Assembly: GCA_024278595.1 (NCBI GenBank)
Contig: JAJRSW010000010.1
Coordinates: 1-47,274, forward strand
Direction: 5' to 3'
DNA from: Fidelibacterota bacterium
Lineage (GTDB): Bacteria > Fidelibacterota > UBA8477 > JABMPR01
Length of the DNA: 47,274 nt
Shown here: positions 36,305 to 43,747 of the stretch, one piece after another
Numbering within the stretch: the stretch's first letter is position 1
How the letters are laid out: each line of letters begins with the position of its first letter
Program-made: the position numbers and the translations under genes
Notes under the pieces: model-generated
The model's database searches: none
The model's input: the letters and a program-made list of their open reading frames with translations, nothing else
Told to the model about the DNA's origin: nothing

Positions 36305-37356
36305 GACAGCTAATCCTTTTGCTTAGTTTAGTCGCATTGCTGCAGGCCGGTTTTGATAAGGTCGCAACCACTGCGGCACCCTTTTTGAAAATGGGTGTCG
36401 GCGCCCGCGCTCTGGCCATGGGGAGTGGTTTTGTGGCCCTTGCTGATGATGCCAGCGCTTTGTATTGGAACCCGGCTGGCATGGCCAGTTCACAAGGCAT
36501 TATTGCCATGGCCAGTCACAATGACTGGATGCTGGATATCGCCCATGACTATGTGGGCGTGATCCTGCCTGGTCGCCGGAATGAACGCTTTGGCTTATCC
36601 ATTACCAGCCTCACCATGGGTGATCAACCAGTTCGTACCCTGGAAGAACCAGAGGGGACGGGCTTGACCTACGGCGTCATGGATCTGGCCATCAGCGCTG
36701 CTTATGCGCGCCAGATCACTGACCGACTTTCATTTGGCCTGAACGGAAAATTCATTCAGTTGACCGCCTACAACGAAACGGCCACCACCATGGCCCTGGA
36801 TATCGGTTCCATCTTGCGGACCGATTTTCACGGACTCAGGATCGGCATGGCCCTGTATAATTTTGGTGGAGATATCCGTTTTAGCGGGCGAGACCTCATC
36901 GTCAAGTCAGATATTGATGAAAATATTGATGGCAATTACAATTCTGATGTTGATCTCCGAACAGAGCCCTGGCCCTTACCGCTGATGATCCGCATCGGGA
37001 TCAGTATGGATCTCATTGGCGTCGGTGAAGCTTTGTTCTTAAATGATTTCGCTCGTCTCACCCTGGCTCTGGATGCCGACCACCCCAACGATGGCCCGGA
37101 ACACCTTAATCTAGGGGCAGAATTCGCTGTACGTGAGATCCTATTTGTACGTGGGGGCTACCGGTTCAATGCCGATGAGATCCAGCTACCTGAGGATGAC
37201 GAAGGGATCTATAATGACCTGGAGTCATGGTCTTTGGGTGCTGGTGTGAAACTTGATTTGGCCGGTCTGGGACAGATCAGATTGGATTATGCTGTTAAAC
37301 CCATGGCCGTCTTTGGCAACAGCTCAATTTTCTCTATCGAATTCCGTAAAAAATAG
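36301..37356 (+). CDS. PorV/PorQ family outer-membrane protein
   Basis: A 351-aa outer-membrane beta-barrel. Signal peptide at 1-16. The family signature FLKMGVGARALAMGSGFVALADDASALYWNPAGMA runs from about residue 28, and the barrel continues to a basic C-terminus (FSIEFRKK). PorV binds T9SS cargo as it leaves the translocon and passes it to the attachment complex; PorQ-like relatives have similar roles. Here the gene overlaps the preceding T9SS-cargo gene by four bases (ATGA), so a dedicated cargo/shuttle pair is a reasonable inference. A strong terminator follows four bases after the stop. Confidence 0.92.
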   Translation: MRQLILLLSLVALLQAGFDKVATTAAPFLKMGVGARALAMGSGFVALADDASALYWNPAGMASSQGIIAMASHNDWMLDIAHDYVGVILPGRRNERFGLSITSLTMGDQPVRTLEEPEGTGLTYGVMDLAISAAYARQITDRLSFGLNGKFIQLTAYNETATTMALDIGSILRTDFHGLRIGMALYNFGGDIRFSGRDLIVKSDIDENIDGNYNSDVDLRTEPWPLPLMIRIGISMDLIGVGEALFLNDFARLTLALDADHPNDGPEHLNLGAEFAVREILFVRGGYRFNADEIQLPEDDEGIYNDLESWSLGAGVKLDLAGLGQIRLDYAVKPMAVFGNSSIFSIEFRKK

Positions 37357-37359
37357 CTA

Positions 37360-37403
37360 AAAATCTTGCGACGGTTCACCGAAAGGAGCCGCCGCAAGAT
37401 TTT
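37360..37403. terminator. Strong bidirectional intrinsic terminator
   Basis: AAAATCTTGCGACGGTTC and GAGCCGCCGCAAGATTTT form an 18-base stem with two G-U-type mismatches and an 8-base loop. T-rich sequence follows on the plus strand (TTTTCTTT), and A-rich sequence precedes it, which is T-rich on the minus strand. It lies between the convergent PorV and ubiE genes and can serve both. Confidence 0.9.
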
Positions 37404-37512
37404 CTTTATGGGTGTGGTCCAGGAGCCTGCCGACTGAAGTTGGTATTACCCAATATGTGTTTCCGGGAAAATAGCAGGTCTCACTACCGCCTGACCCCAG
37501 TCAGGTGTTGAC

Positions 37513-38232
37513 CTATTTCACCCCGCTATAAATAGCAGTAACCCCAAAGGTCAGATCCCGATGCTCTACCTGTCTAAAACCCTCGCTTGATAACAGCGCT
37601 TTGAAATCAGCCCGGTCTGGAAAATGGCGCACAGATTCAGGGAGATAGGAGTAAGCTGATTTGCTGGACATCATGCCTGCCAGCTTGGGGAGAATATGGT
37701 CAAAATAGAAACGGTATAGACGACCAAAGAACCAGCCTTCTGGTTCGGTAAACTCCAGAATAGAAACGCGGCCGCCGGGTTTTAAAACCCGGTAAAATTC
37801 ATTTAGAGCGGCACTGATGGTCCCCACATTTCGAATCCCATAACTAATACTCAAAGCATCAAAAGTGTTGTCCGTAAAGGGCAGGTTTTCTGCATCACCC
37901 TGAACCACTTCAAACTGGTCAGCCAGCTCGCGATCATCGATCTTCTTTTTAGCCAGCTCCAACATGTTGAATGAAAAATCCAGCCCCACAACCTGGATCT
38001 CAGCAGACTTTAGCGCAGAGAAACCCTGGTCTCCTGTGCCACAGGCCACATCCAACAGTATCTGCCCATCTTCCAGCACCAGTGCCTTAACGGACTGTTT
38101 TCGCCAGTAAAGATCGATGCCCAGACTAAGAAAATGGTTCAGGAAATCATAGCGCCGGGCAATCCCGTCAAACATCTCCTGGACCTGACCCTTTTTATCA
38201 TCACCACTATGTATAAATTCTGAATCCGCCAT
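37513..38232 (-). CDS. ubiE: Demethylmenaquinone/ubiquinone C-methyltransferase
   Basis: A 239-aa cytoplasmic SAM-dependent methyltransferase that makes the last C-methylation in menaquinone (MenG) or a late one in ubiquinone (UbiE). Family landmarks: the N-terminal ARRYDFLNHFLSLGIDLYWRK, the SAM-binding DVACGTGDQGF, GDAENLPFTDNTFDALSISYGIRNV, and LKPGGRVSILEFTEP, then YRFYFDHILPKLAGMMS. Because FCB bacteria generally use menaquinone, the MenG role is more likely. Two ATGs are possible, at 38238 and 38232. I chose the second because AAGGA lies five bases upstream of it, while it touches the first. It is convergent with PorV and ends 109 bases from their shared terminator. Confidence 0.95.
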   Translation of the reverse strand: MADSEFIHSGDDKKGQVQEMFDGIARRYDFLNHFLSLGIDLYWRKQSVKALVLEDGQILLDVACGTGDQGFSALKSAEIQVVGLDFSFNMLELAKKKIDDRELADQFEVVQGDAENLPFTDNTFDALSISYGIRNVGTISAALNEFYRVLKPGGRVSILEFTEPEGWFFGRLYRFYFDHILPKLAGMMSSKSAYSYLPESVRHFPDRADFKALLSSEGFRQVEHRDLTFGVTAIYSGVK

Positions 38233-38320
38233 ACCCATCCTTTGGTTGTTACCCGGGCTACAATTTCATAGGCAACCACCTGTTTCCAAGCAAATAACCA
38301 CCATTACCGTTCCCCCGCTG

Positions 38321-38346
38321 TAAAGACAAGGCAGGCCTTGTCTCTA
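38321..38346. repeat. GTAGAGAC-type palindromic intergenic element
   Basis: AGACAAGGC-AG-GCCTTGTCT (38324-38343) is a perfect 9-base inverted repeat. With the flanks GTA on the left (after one mismatch) and CTAC on the right, it becomes an almost complete GTAGAGAC...GTCTCTAC palindrome. It lies in the 269-base gap between the divergent ubiE and methyltransferase genes. Its ends resemble those of the element at 26889, but the core differs. Confidence 0.55.
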
Positions 38347-38501
38347 CCTCCCCGCCTAACCGCCATCCCAGAACCAACAGCCCATTGTCTAACCCCAAAA
38401 AAACAGATCTCCAGTTAAAAAATATAGTTACAATTGATCGTGGCCGAATTATAATCAACAATATCATATTGAATTGATGTCAATAACCAGAGGACGAGCA
38501 A

Positions 38502-39209
38502 ATGTCAGGTATTATTGCCCGGGTCAATCAATTGACCACGCATCTGACCACTGATTTTCTGGGTGGTCCCAAAATATTAAAGTTAAACTGGGTGATCAAT
38601 TTTCAAAAGGGCGCCACGGTCTTCTGGGTGCTTGGCTTGATGGTCTATTATCAGAACTTTTCCGATCAAGCCTGGGTCTATCTGGCGCTCCATGGCAGTT
38701 ATGGTTTTTGCTGGCTCATGAAAGATGCCGCTTTCCCAGATCCGGTGTGGCAGTCACGCATCACATTTGGGGCTGCATTTGTGGCAGTAGCGGCGGTTCT
38801 GGGTCCCTACTGGGTCATCCCGTTTCTTCTAATATCCCCTGTTTTAGGCGTCGCCCATATCGGCGCAGACTGGCTCTGGCTCACGGTGGCAATTGCAATA
38901 CATACACTTGGAATGGCTGTTATGCTGGCCTCGGATGCCCAGAAGTTCTTTACCCTGAAATATCAACCCGGCTTGATCACGTCAGGTCTGTTCCGCTATA
39001 TCCGACATCCCAATTACTTAGGTGAAATGATGATCTACGGAGCTTATGCTGTAGTGGTCTGGCATTGGATCCCCTGGGCCATTCTGGCCTGGGTTTGGAT
39101 CGGTTTGTTCTCAGTAAACATTGTCACGAAAGAACGCTCCATGTCCCGCTACCCCCAGTGGAAAGAATACCGAAAACGGTCCTGGTACCTGATCCCGGGT
39201 ATTTTTTAA
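38502..39209 (+). CDS. Integral membrane methyltransferase/DUF1295-like protein
   Basis: A 235-aa protein with about six membrane segments (roughly 35-50, 58-75, 86-105, 107-130, 132-148, 180-205). The C-terminal third matches the DUF1295/steroid 5-alpha-reductase and isoprenylcysteine methyltransferase group: GLITSGLFRYIRHPNYLGEM (about 163-182), with the conserved Arg-His-Pro-Asn-Tyr, then KERSMSRYPQWKEYRKRSWYLIPG. These folds bind SAM or NADPH and act on lipids; which applies here is not visible. The ATG follows AGAGGA at a good distance. A decayed sulfatase fragment follows directly. Confidence 0.82.
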   Translation: MSGIIARVNQLTTHLTTDFLGGPKILKLNWVINFQKGATVFWVLGLMVYYQNFSDQAWVYLALHGSYGFCWLMKDAAFPDPVWQSRITFGAAFVAVAAVLGPYWVIPFLLISPVLGVAHIGADWLWLTVAIAIHTLGMAVMLASDAQKFFTLKYQPGLITSGLFRYIRHPNYLGEMMIYGAYAVVVWHWIPWAILAWVWIGLFSVNIVTKERSMSRYPQWKEYRKRSWYLIPGIF

Positions 39210-39245
39210 TATGATGATTTAGCGACCCAAATAAACGACCGGACC

Positions 39246-39647
39246 ATGCCAGGAACCCAAGCCTTCCAGATGATCGCCAAACCCATTGGACCCTCCTGTA
39301 ATCTGGATTTCGCCCAGGTGGATATTCCCCGGGAAATGCAGGGGAGATCACTGCGTTCTATTGTTAAGGGGCAGGCCGAAGACGACTGGCGGCAGGCCAT
39401 TTATTATCACTATTATGAGAACGAACATGGCTGGCACAATGTCCGGGGTCATTACGGTATCCGAACCGAGCGCTATAAATTGAGCTACTTCTTTCGGGAT
39501 GATAACTGGGAATTATTCGATCTGGAACTGGACCCAAATGAAATGAATAATGTATATGCCGACCCGGCGTATACTGCCGTTCTGAAGGACCTGCAGCACG
39601 AACTGAAAGACATCCAACAAGTATACGGAGATACAGATTTAAGTTAA
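39246..39647 (+). pseudogene. Sulfatase C-terminal remnant
   Basis: The 133-codon frame encodes only the end of a type I sulfatase: DIPREMQGRSLRSIVKG, WRQAIYYHYYE, HYGIRTERYKLSYFF, WELFDLELDPNEMNNVYAD. The N-terminal three quarters, including the CXPSR formylglycine site and most metal ligands, are absent; the upstream gene begins to end only 36 bases away. Just before, NLDFA is joined directly to QVDIP, whereas intact relatives have about eight residues (PTLLDYAG-like) between, so an internal in-frame deletion has also occurred. The rest of the frame still reads well, suggesting a fairly recent loss. It cannot be an active sulfatase. Confidence 0.75.
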
Positions 39648-39675
39648 ACTGATAGGAGCCCTGAGGGTTTAGGAA

Positions 39676-40092
39676 ATGGAATCATCCACACTCTTTCTAT
39701 TGGCTGCAGATGCAATGCTCCTGCTTCACGTGCTTTTTGTGGTCTTTGTTGTGGGCACTCTTATGCTCATTCTGATCGGTAAAGCCCGAAAATGGTTCTG
39801 GGTGCGAAATCCCTGGTTCCGAGTGGCCCATCTTGTGGTAATTGGGGTGGTGGTCGCCCAATCCTGGTTTGGAATTATCTGCCCCCTGACCACTTTCGAA
39901 ATGAGCTTACGTGCTCAGGCTGGCGCTGCCCAATATAAGGGTTCCTTTATCGCACATTGGCTGGATACCATTTTGTACTATCAGGCACCACCGTGGGTTT
40001 TTGCCCTTTGTTATACAGTGTTTGGCGCGTTGGTCATCGGAAGCTGGGTATGGGTACGTCCACGGTCTTTCACAAAACAGGCCGAAAGTTAG
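39676..40092 (+). CDS. DUF2784 family membrane protein
   Basis: A 138-aa integral membrane protein with three to four hydrophobic segments (about 8-34, 50-72, 103-127). It carries the DUF2784 signature in order: the early LLLHVLFVVFVV, CPLTTFEMSLR at about 70-80, YKGSFIAHWLDTILYYQAP at about 87-105, and WVFALCYTVFGALV. The function of the family is unknown. The ATG follows TAGGAA. It ends 14 bases before the start of the isoaspartyl methyltransferase gene, so the two are probably co-transcribed. Confidence 0.9.
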   Translation: MESSTLFLLAADAMLLLHVLFVVFVVGTLMLILIGKARKWFWVRNPWFRVAHLVVIGVVVAQSWFGIICPLTTFEMSLRAQAGAAQYKGSFIAHWLDTILYYQAPPWVFALCYTVFGALVIGSWVWVRPRSFTKQAES

Positions 40093-40106
40093 ATCAGAGG
40101 GGTAAT

Positions 40107-40859
40107 ATGATGAGAAAATCAAAGAGTATTGTGCTTCAGCTCAGCCTGGTAACCGTTTTCGTCTGCTTATTAGCTTGTGGCGAGACCAACGGAAAAGCGC
40201 ATCAAAATCCAGCTGGACCTGATTTTAAAACAGCACGAGCACAAATGGTTGATCAGCAGATCAAACGACGGGGGATCAAGAACCCGGCCATTCTTGAGGC
40301 CTTTCGCAAAGTTCCCCGGCATCAATTCGTACCTGAGGAGCTCATATCAGCAGCCTACACTGATCGACCCTTACCCATTGGTGAGGGTCAGACGATCTCC
40401 CAACCCTACATTGTGGCTTTTATGACAGAGGTCCTGAGCTTAAAGAGATCAGATAAGGTTTTGGAGATCGGAACCGGTTCGGGTTATCAGGCGGCCATTC
40501 TGGGTGAGTTATGTGACAGTGTCTATTCCATCGAAATTGTGGCTTCCCTGGGTCAGCGGTCACGCAAGCTTTTGCAGGATATGGGCTATGCTAACGTCCA
40601 GGTTAAGATCGGTGATGGCTACCAGGGCTGGCCGGAACACGCCCCTTTTGACGCCATTATCGTGACCTGTTCTCCAGCGAAGATCCCGCCGGCCTTGAAG
40701 AACCAATTAAGGGAAGGTGGCAGAATGATCATTCCAGTCGGTTCAGCTGCTCGTCAGGACCTGGTCCTTTTACGAAAGACCGGGAACCGGTTAAAGGAAG
40801 AAAAAGTGCTCCCGGTCCTGTTCGTGCCCATGGTGGATACCATCGGAACGAAATATTAA
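40107..40859 (+). CDS. pcm: Protein-L-isoaspartate O-methyltransferase with lipoprotein signal
   Basis: A 250-aa PCMT-family enzyme that methylates isoaspartyl residues in damaged proteins to start their repair. Family motifs: IKRRGIKNPAILEAFRKVPRHQFVPEE, PLPIGEGQTISQPYIVAFM and the SAM-binding VLEIGTGSGYQAAIL, then NVQVKIGDGYQGWPEHAPFDAIIVT and GGRMIIPVG. Unusually, the N-terminus is a lipoprotein signal (hydrophobic core, LLAC with Cys24), implying location outside the cytoplasm, where SAM is not known to be supplied. The ATG at 40107 (with another at 40110) follows GAGGGG. The frame extends far upstream inside the DUF2784 gene, but that part has no family similarity. Confidence 0.92.
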   Translation: MMRKSKSIVLQLSLVTVFVCLLACGETNGKAHQNPAGPDFKTARAQMVDQQIKRRGIKNPAILEAFRKVPRHQFVPEELISAAYTDRPLPIGEGQTISQPYIVAFMTEVLSLKRSDKVLEIGTGSGYQAAILGELCDSVYSIEIVASLGQRSRKLLQDMGYANVQVKIGDGYQGWPEHAPFDAIIVTCSPAKIPPALKNQLREGGRMIIPVGSAARQDLVLLRKTGNRLKEEKVLPVLFVPMVDTIGTKY

Positions 40860-40973
40860 TCACCTGAAAACCAGGCTAATGCTTTGCCTTGTCGGCCAAA
40901 GATGAGCATCTTGGATGCCTGACCCAGTTTACTACAAGACTAATTTAAGTAATTGGCTGCTTGGGAGGTCAAA

Positions 40974-42221
40974 ATGAAAACTAACCATAAACGCGCAAAC
41001 AAATCAATGGCCCGATATCAAAAACTACTGATCCTCCTGGTCCTCCTGGTTCTGGTGCCAATTGCCACCAGGGCCTATGAAACCGAACGGGTCGTTCTGG
41101 TCATTATTGATGGGCTGCGTTACAGTGAAGGCCTGGGTGACCCCAATGCCCAATATGTTCCCGGAATGGCAGCTCTGGCGGAACAGGGTGCTATTGTTGA
41201 TAATTTCCACAATGACGGGTTTACCTGGACCAGTCGGGCCATACCGGCGATCTGGTGTGGTGCCTGGACAGAGATTAACACCTTCTCTGATCCCGACTGT
41301 GATGGATCAACCAACAATACCACCGAACTACCCACGGTATTTGAATATTACCGCCAACAACTGGACCGACCAGCCACCGATTGTGTCTACACTCTGAAAG
41401 CGCTGTGCCCCTGGAAAGCCAGCCTGGATCCTGAGTATGGTCCTGACTATTGGCCCCTCTATCACGCCGTAGGGTCCACTGATGAGGATGTATTTCAGGA
41501 AACAGAGGCTGTCATCACCCAGTTGGCTCCTCATTTTCTGCTCATGTATCTGGCTGATGTGGATCATGCCGGTCATGTGGGGGTCTGGGACGATTACCTC
41601 CAGGCCATCACCACAGCCGATAGTTTGGTTGGCCGGCTTTGGGATGTCTTGCAGGCCGATACGGCGTATGCCGGAAAGACCACCATGCTGGTTACCAATG
41701 ATCATGGTCGCCACGACTATGATTTTACCGGTCATGGTGACGGTTGTGAGGGGTGTCGCCACATCCAACTGCTGGCAATCGGACCGGATATTCAAACCGG
41801 GCTGGTTTCAGAGATAGCACGCAGTATACCGGACATTACGCCCACTATAGGCGAGTTACTGGGCTTCACCACTGAAGCAGCCACGGGAACAGCCCTACTG
41901 GAATTATTGGAAGAAGTTGTTGGGCTTGAATCAAGTCAACTTCCCCAGCGTCCTGAATTAAAAATCTTTCCCAATCCCGCCAATCCAATGACCACCATGA
42001 CCTTTAACCTGTCCCTGGCCTCTGAGCTGGAGCTGCAGGTCTATGACCTATCCGGACGTTTGATCCGAACCATCCTAGATCACTATCAGGCTGCAGGTCA
42101 GGTCCAGATCACCTGGGATGGTAATGCTGATAATGGTCAGGCTCTATCTTCAGGCGCCTATATCATTCGTTTGAGAACTGAAACCGGGGTCAGGTTTGGA
42201 AAAGTAGTGTTGCTCAGGTGA
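40974..42221 (+). CDS. Alkaline-phosphatase-superfamily phosphodiesterase-like protein with T9SS sorting domain
   Basis: A 415-aa exported protein. Residues 1-34 are a basic then very hydrophobic signal region (LLILLVLLVLVPIATRA). The catalytic domain (about 38-310) has the superfamily's metal-binding pattern: Asp46 in VVLVIIDGLR, a Thr/Ser nucleophile candidate at 86-87 in FTWTSRAIPAIW, DVDHAGHVG, NDHGRH, and a further GHGDG. It resembles nucleotide pyrophosphatase/phosphodiesterase types more than PhoA. Residues about 329-415 form a T9SS type A sorting domain (LKIFPNPANPMTTMTFNL; LQVYDLSGRLIRTI; GAYIIRLRTETG). The ATG at 40974 follows GGGAGG by five bases; a start seven codons earlier is possible. 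Probably a secreted phosphate- or sulfate-ester hydrolase. Confidence 0.9.
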   Translation: MKTNHKRANKSMARYQKLLILLVLLVLVPIATRAYETERVVLVIIDGLRYSEGLGDPNAQYVPGMAALAEQGAIVDNFHNDGFTWTSRAIPAIWCGAWTEINTFSDPDCDGSTNNTTELPTVFEYYRQQLDRPATDCVYTLKALCPWKASLDPEYGPDYWPLYHAVGSTDEDVFQETEAVITQLAPHFLLMYLADVDHAGHVGVWDDYLQAITTADSLVGRLWDVLQADTAYAGKTTMLVTNDHGRHDYDFTGHGDGCEGCRHIQLLAIGPDIQTGLVSEIARSIPDITPTIGELLGFTTEAATGTALLELLEEVVGLESSQLPQRPELKIFPNPANPMTTMTFNLSLASELELQVYDLSGRLIRTILDHYQAAGQVQITWDGNADNGQALSSGAYIIRLRTETGVRFGKVVLLR

Positions 42222-42302
42222 TTTTCCAGGGTATTCAACTGACGATTCTTACATCATTTCCAGGAGATCCAAAGTCCCAAAGGACATTATTTTGGAGAAC
42301 AC

Positions 42303-43421
42303 ATGACAACATCTGAAGGTCATCAACGCATTAAACACCTGGCCAGCATGGTCGGGAACACGCCTTTGCTGGCAATTGACCTTATGGTCGGTAAACAGCA
42401 ACGCACCATTTATGCCAAAGCTGAGAATATGAATATGACCGGGAGCATCAAAGACCGGATGGCCTTCCACATTCTGGAACAGGGCTATGCCCGGGGCATC
42501 CTCAAACCGGGAAACATGATCGTTGAAGCCACCAGCGGGAATACGGGGATCGCATTCGCATCCATCGGTCGGGCCCTGGGTCATCCCGTGACCATTTTCA
42601 TGCCCAGCTGGATGAGTGAAGAACGGATCAATCTCATCCGCAGCCTGGGCACCGATATCGTTCTGGTGAGTAAAGCAGGGGGTGGGTTTTTGGGCAGCAT
42701 CCAACGTGCTGAAGAATTGGCTGCTGCCACTCCAAGTGCATTTTTGCCCCGGCAATTTTCGAATGAGGACAATATTGAGGCGCATTATCGGACTACTGGA
42801 CCTGAGATCTGGTGGCAATTAAGCTTTCGCTCGATTATTCCAGATGCCTTTGTTGCCGGCGTGGGTACCGGGGGCACCATCATGGGGACAGGACGTTATC
42901 TCCGGGAACAGGCTCCAGAAATTGAGATCTGTCCCCTTGAGCCTGCAAACTCACCCACCCTCTCCACTGGCCACAAGGTGGGCAAGCATCGCATTCAGGG
43001 GATCTCAGATGAATTCATCCCACCCATTCTGGATCTGGAGGGTCTGGATAAAATTATCAGTGTCGATGACGGTGATGCTATTCTCATGGCTCAAAAACTG
43101 GCTGAAGAATTGGGTCTGGGCGTTGGGATTTCATCAGGAGCCAACTTCCTGGGCGCTCTCATGGTTCAGGAAGAAAAGGGCCAGGATTCAGTTGTGGTGA
43201 CTGTTTTTCCCGATGACAACAAAAAATATCTAAGTACAGATCTGTTGCGAGAAGAGCCTTTAAAGCCGGATTTTCTAGCACCCCGGATCAAACTGCTGGG
43301 TTACCGGGCCTTTAAGCGGGTGTGCGCCACCTGCTGCGATCCGCTGGAATGTTTGGAGAAGGGACCCCTCGATATTGTAGAGGAAACGGCTTTACCAGGT
43401 TGTCCCAGAAGAATTCATTAA
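42303..43421 (+). CDS. Cysteine synthase-like PLP enzyme with Cys-rich C-terminal tail
   Basis: A 372-aa fold-type II PLP enzyme of the cysteine synthase / cystathionine beta-synthase group. The PLP lysine is Lys50 in [21 protein letters not shown] (about 79-88) binds substrate, [10 protein letters not shown] (about 184-193) holds the PLP phosphate, and SSGANFLGA is near the end of the core. Beyond the normal end (about 320) there is a roughly 45-residue extension with five Cys (341, 344, 345, 350 and one in PGCPRR), reading [12 protein letters not shown]. That tail is not part of the standard enzyme; it could bind metal or act as a redox switch. The ATG follows TTTGGAG. Substrate preference (O-acetylserine versus other) is not determined. 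Confidence 0.9.
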   Translation: MTTSEGHQRIKHLASMVGNTPLLAIDLMVGKQQRTIYAKAENMNMTGSIKDRMAFHILEQGYARGILKPGNMIVEATSGNTGIAFASIGRALGHPVTIFMPSWMSEERINLIRSLGTDIVLVSKAGGGFLGSIQRAEELAAATPSAFLPRQFSNEDNIEAHYRTTGPEIWWQLSFRSIIPDAFVAGVGTGGTIMGTGRYLREQAPEIEICPLEPANSPTLSTGHKVGKHRIQGISDEFIPPILDLEGLDKIISVDDGDAILMAQKLAEELGLGVGISSGANFLGALMVQEEKGQDSVVVTVFPDDNKKYLSTDLLREEPLKPDFLAPRIKLLGYRAFKRVCATCCDPLECLEKGPLDIVEETALPGCPRRIH

Positions 43422-43468
43422 GGATGTATGGGGTCTAATAAAGCAGCCTGGGTGCAGGAGAAGGGAAG

Positions 43469-43630
43469 ATGTTAAAACAAGCCACAGTAGATCAATTTTT
43501 AGCCCTGAAAACCTTTGCCTTGATCGGGGCGTCAAGCAGGGGCCGGAAGTTAGGTAATGTTGTCCTGAAGGATCTGCTTAAAAAAGGGTGGGATATAAAG
43601 CTAGTGTCGTGTCAATCGATGAACGAATAA
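43469..43630 (+). pseudogene. Truncated CoA-binding (YccU-like) protein remnant
   Basis: An ATG at 43469 with a good GGAGAAGGGAAG upstream opens a frame of 53 codons. Its first 45 residues match the start of CoA-binding Rossmann proteins: VDQFLALKTFALIGASSRGR, then KLGNVVLKDLLKKGWDI. The frame then loses similarity and stops. The family normally has about 130 residues, so two thirds are missing. The next 117 bases to the acyltransferase start show no recognisable remainder. Confidence 0.65.
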
Positions 43631-43747
43631 GTATTGATGATCAAGTTTTACGCCCAATTGCTGATGAATCTCGATACCTAGGGTGGCGAAGTTTCAGGAA
43701 CCGAAATAAATTTGACATAAAGGGTAAAACCAAAAAAAGGAACAATT

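Noticed and set aside
39957-40106. N-terminal extension of the isoaspartyl methyltransferase frame.
   Set aside because: It lies inside the DUF2784 gene in another frame; the ATG at 40107 has a ribosome site and begins a normal lipoprotein signal.
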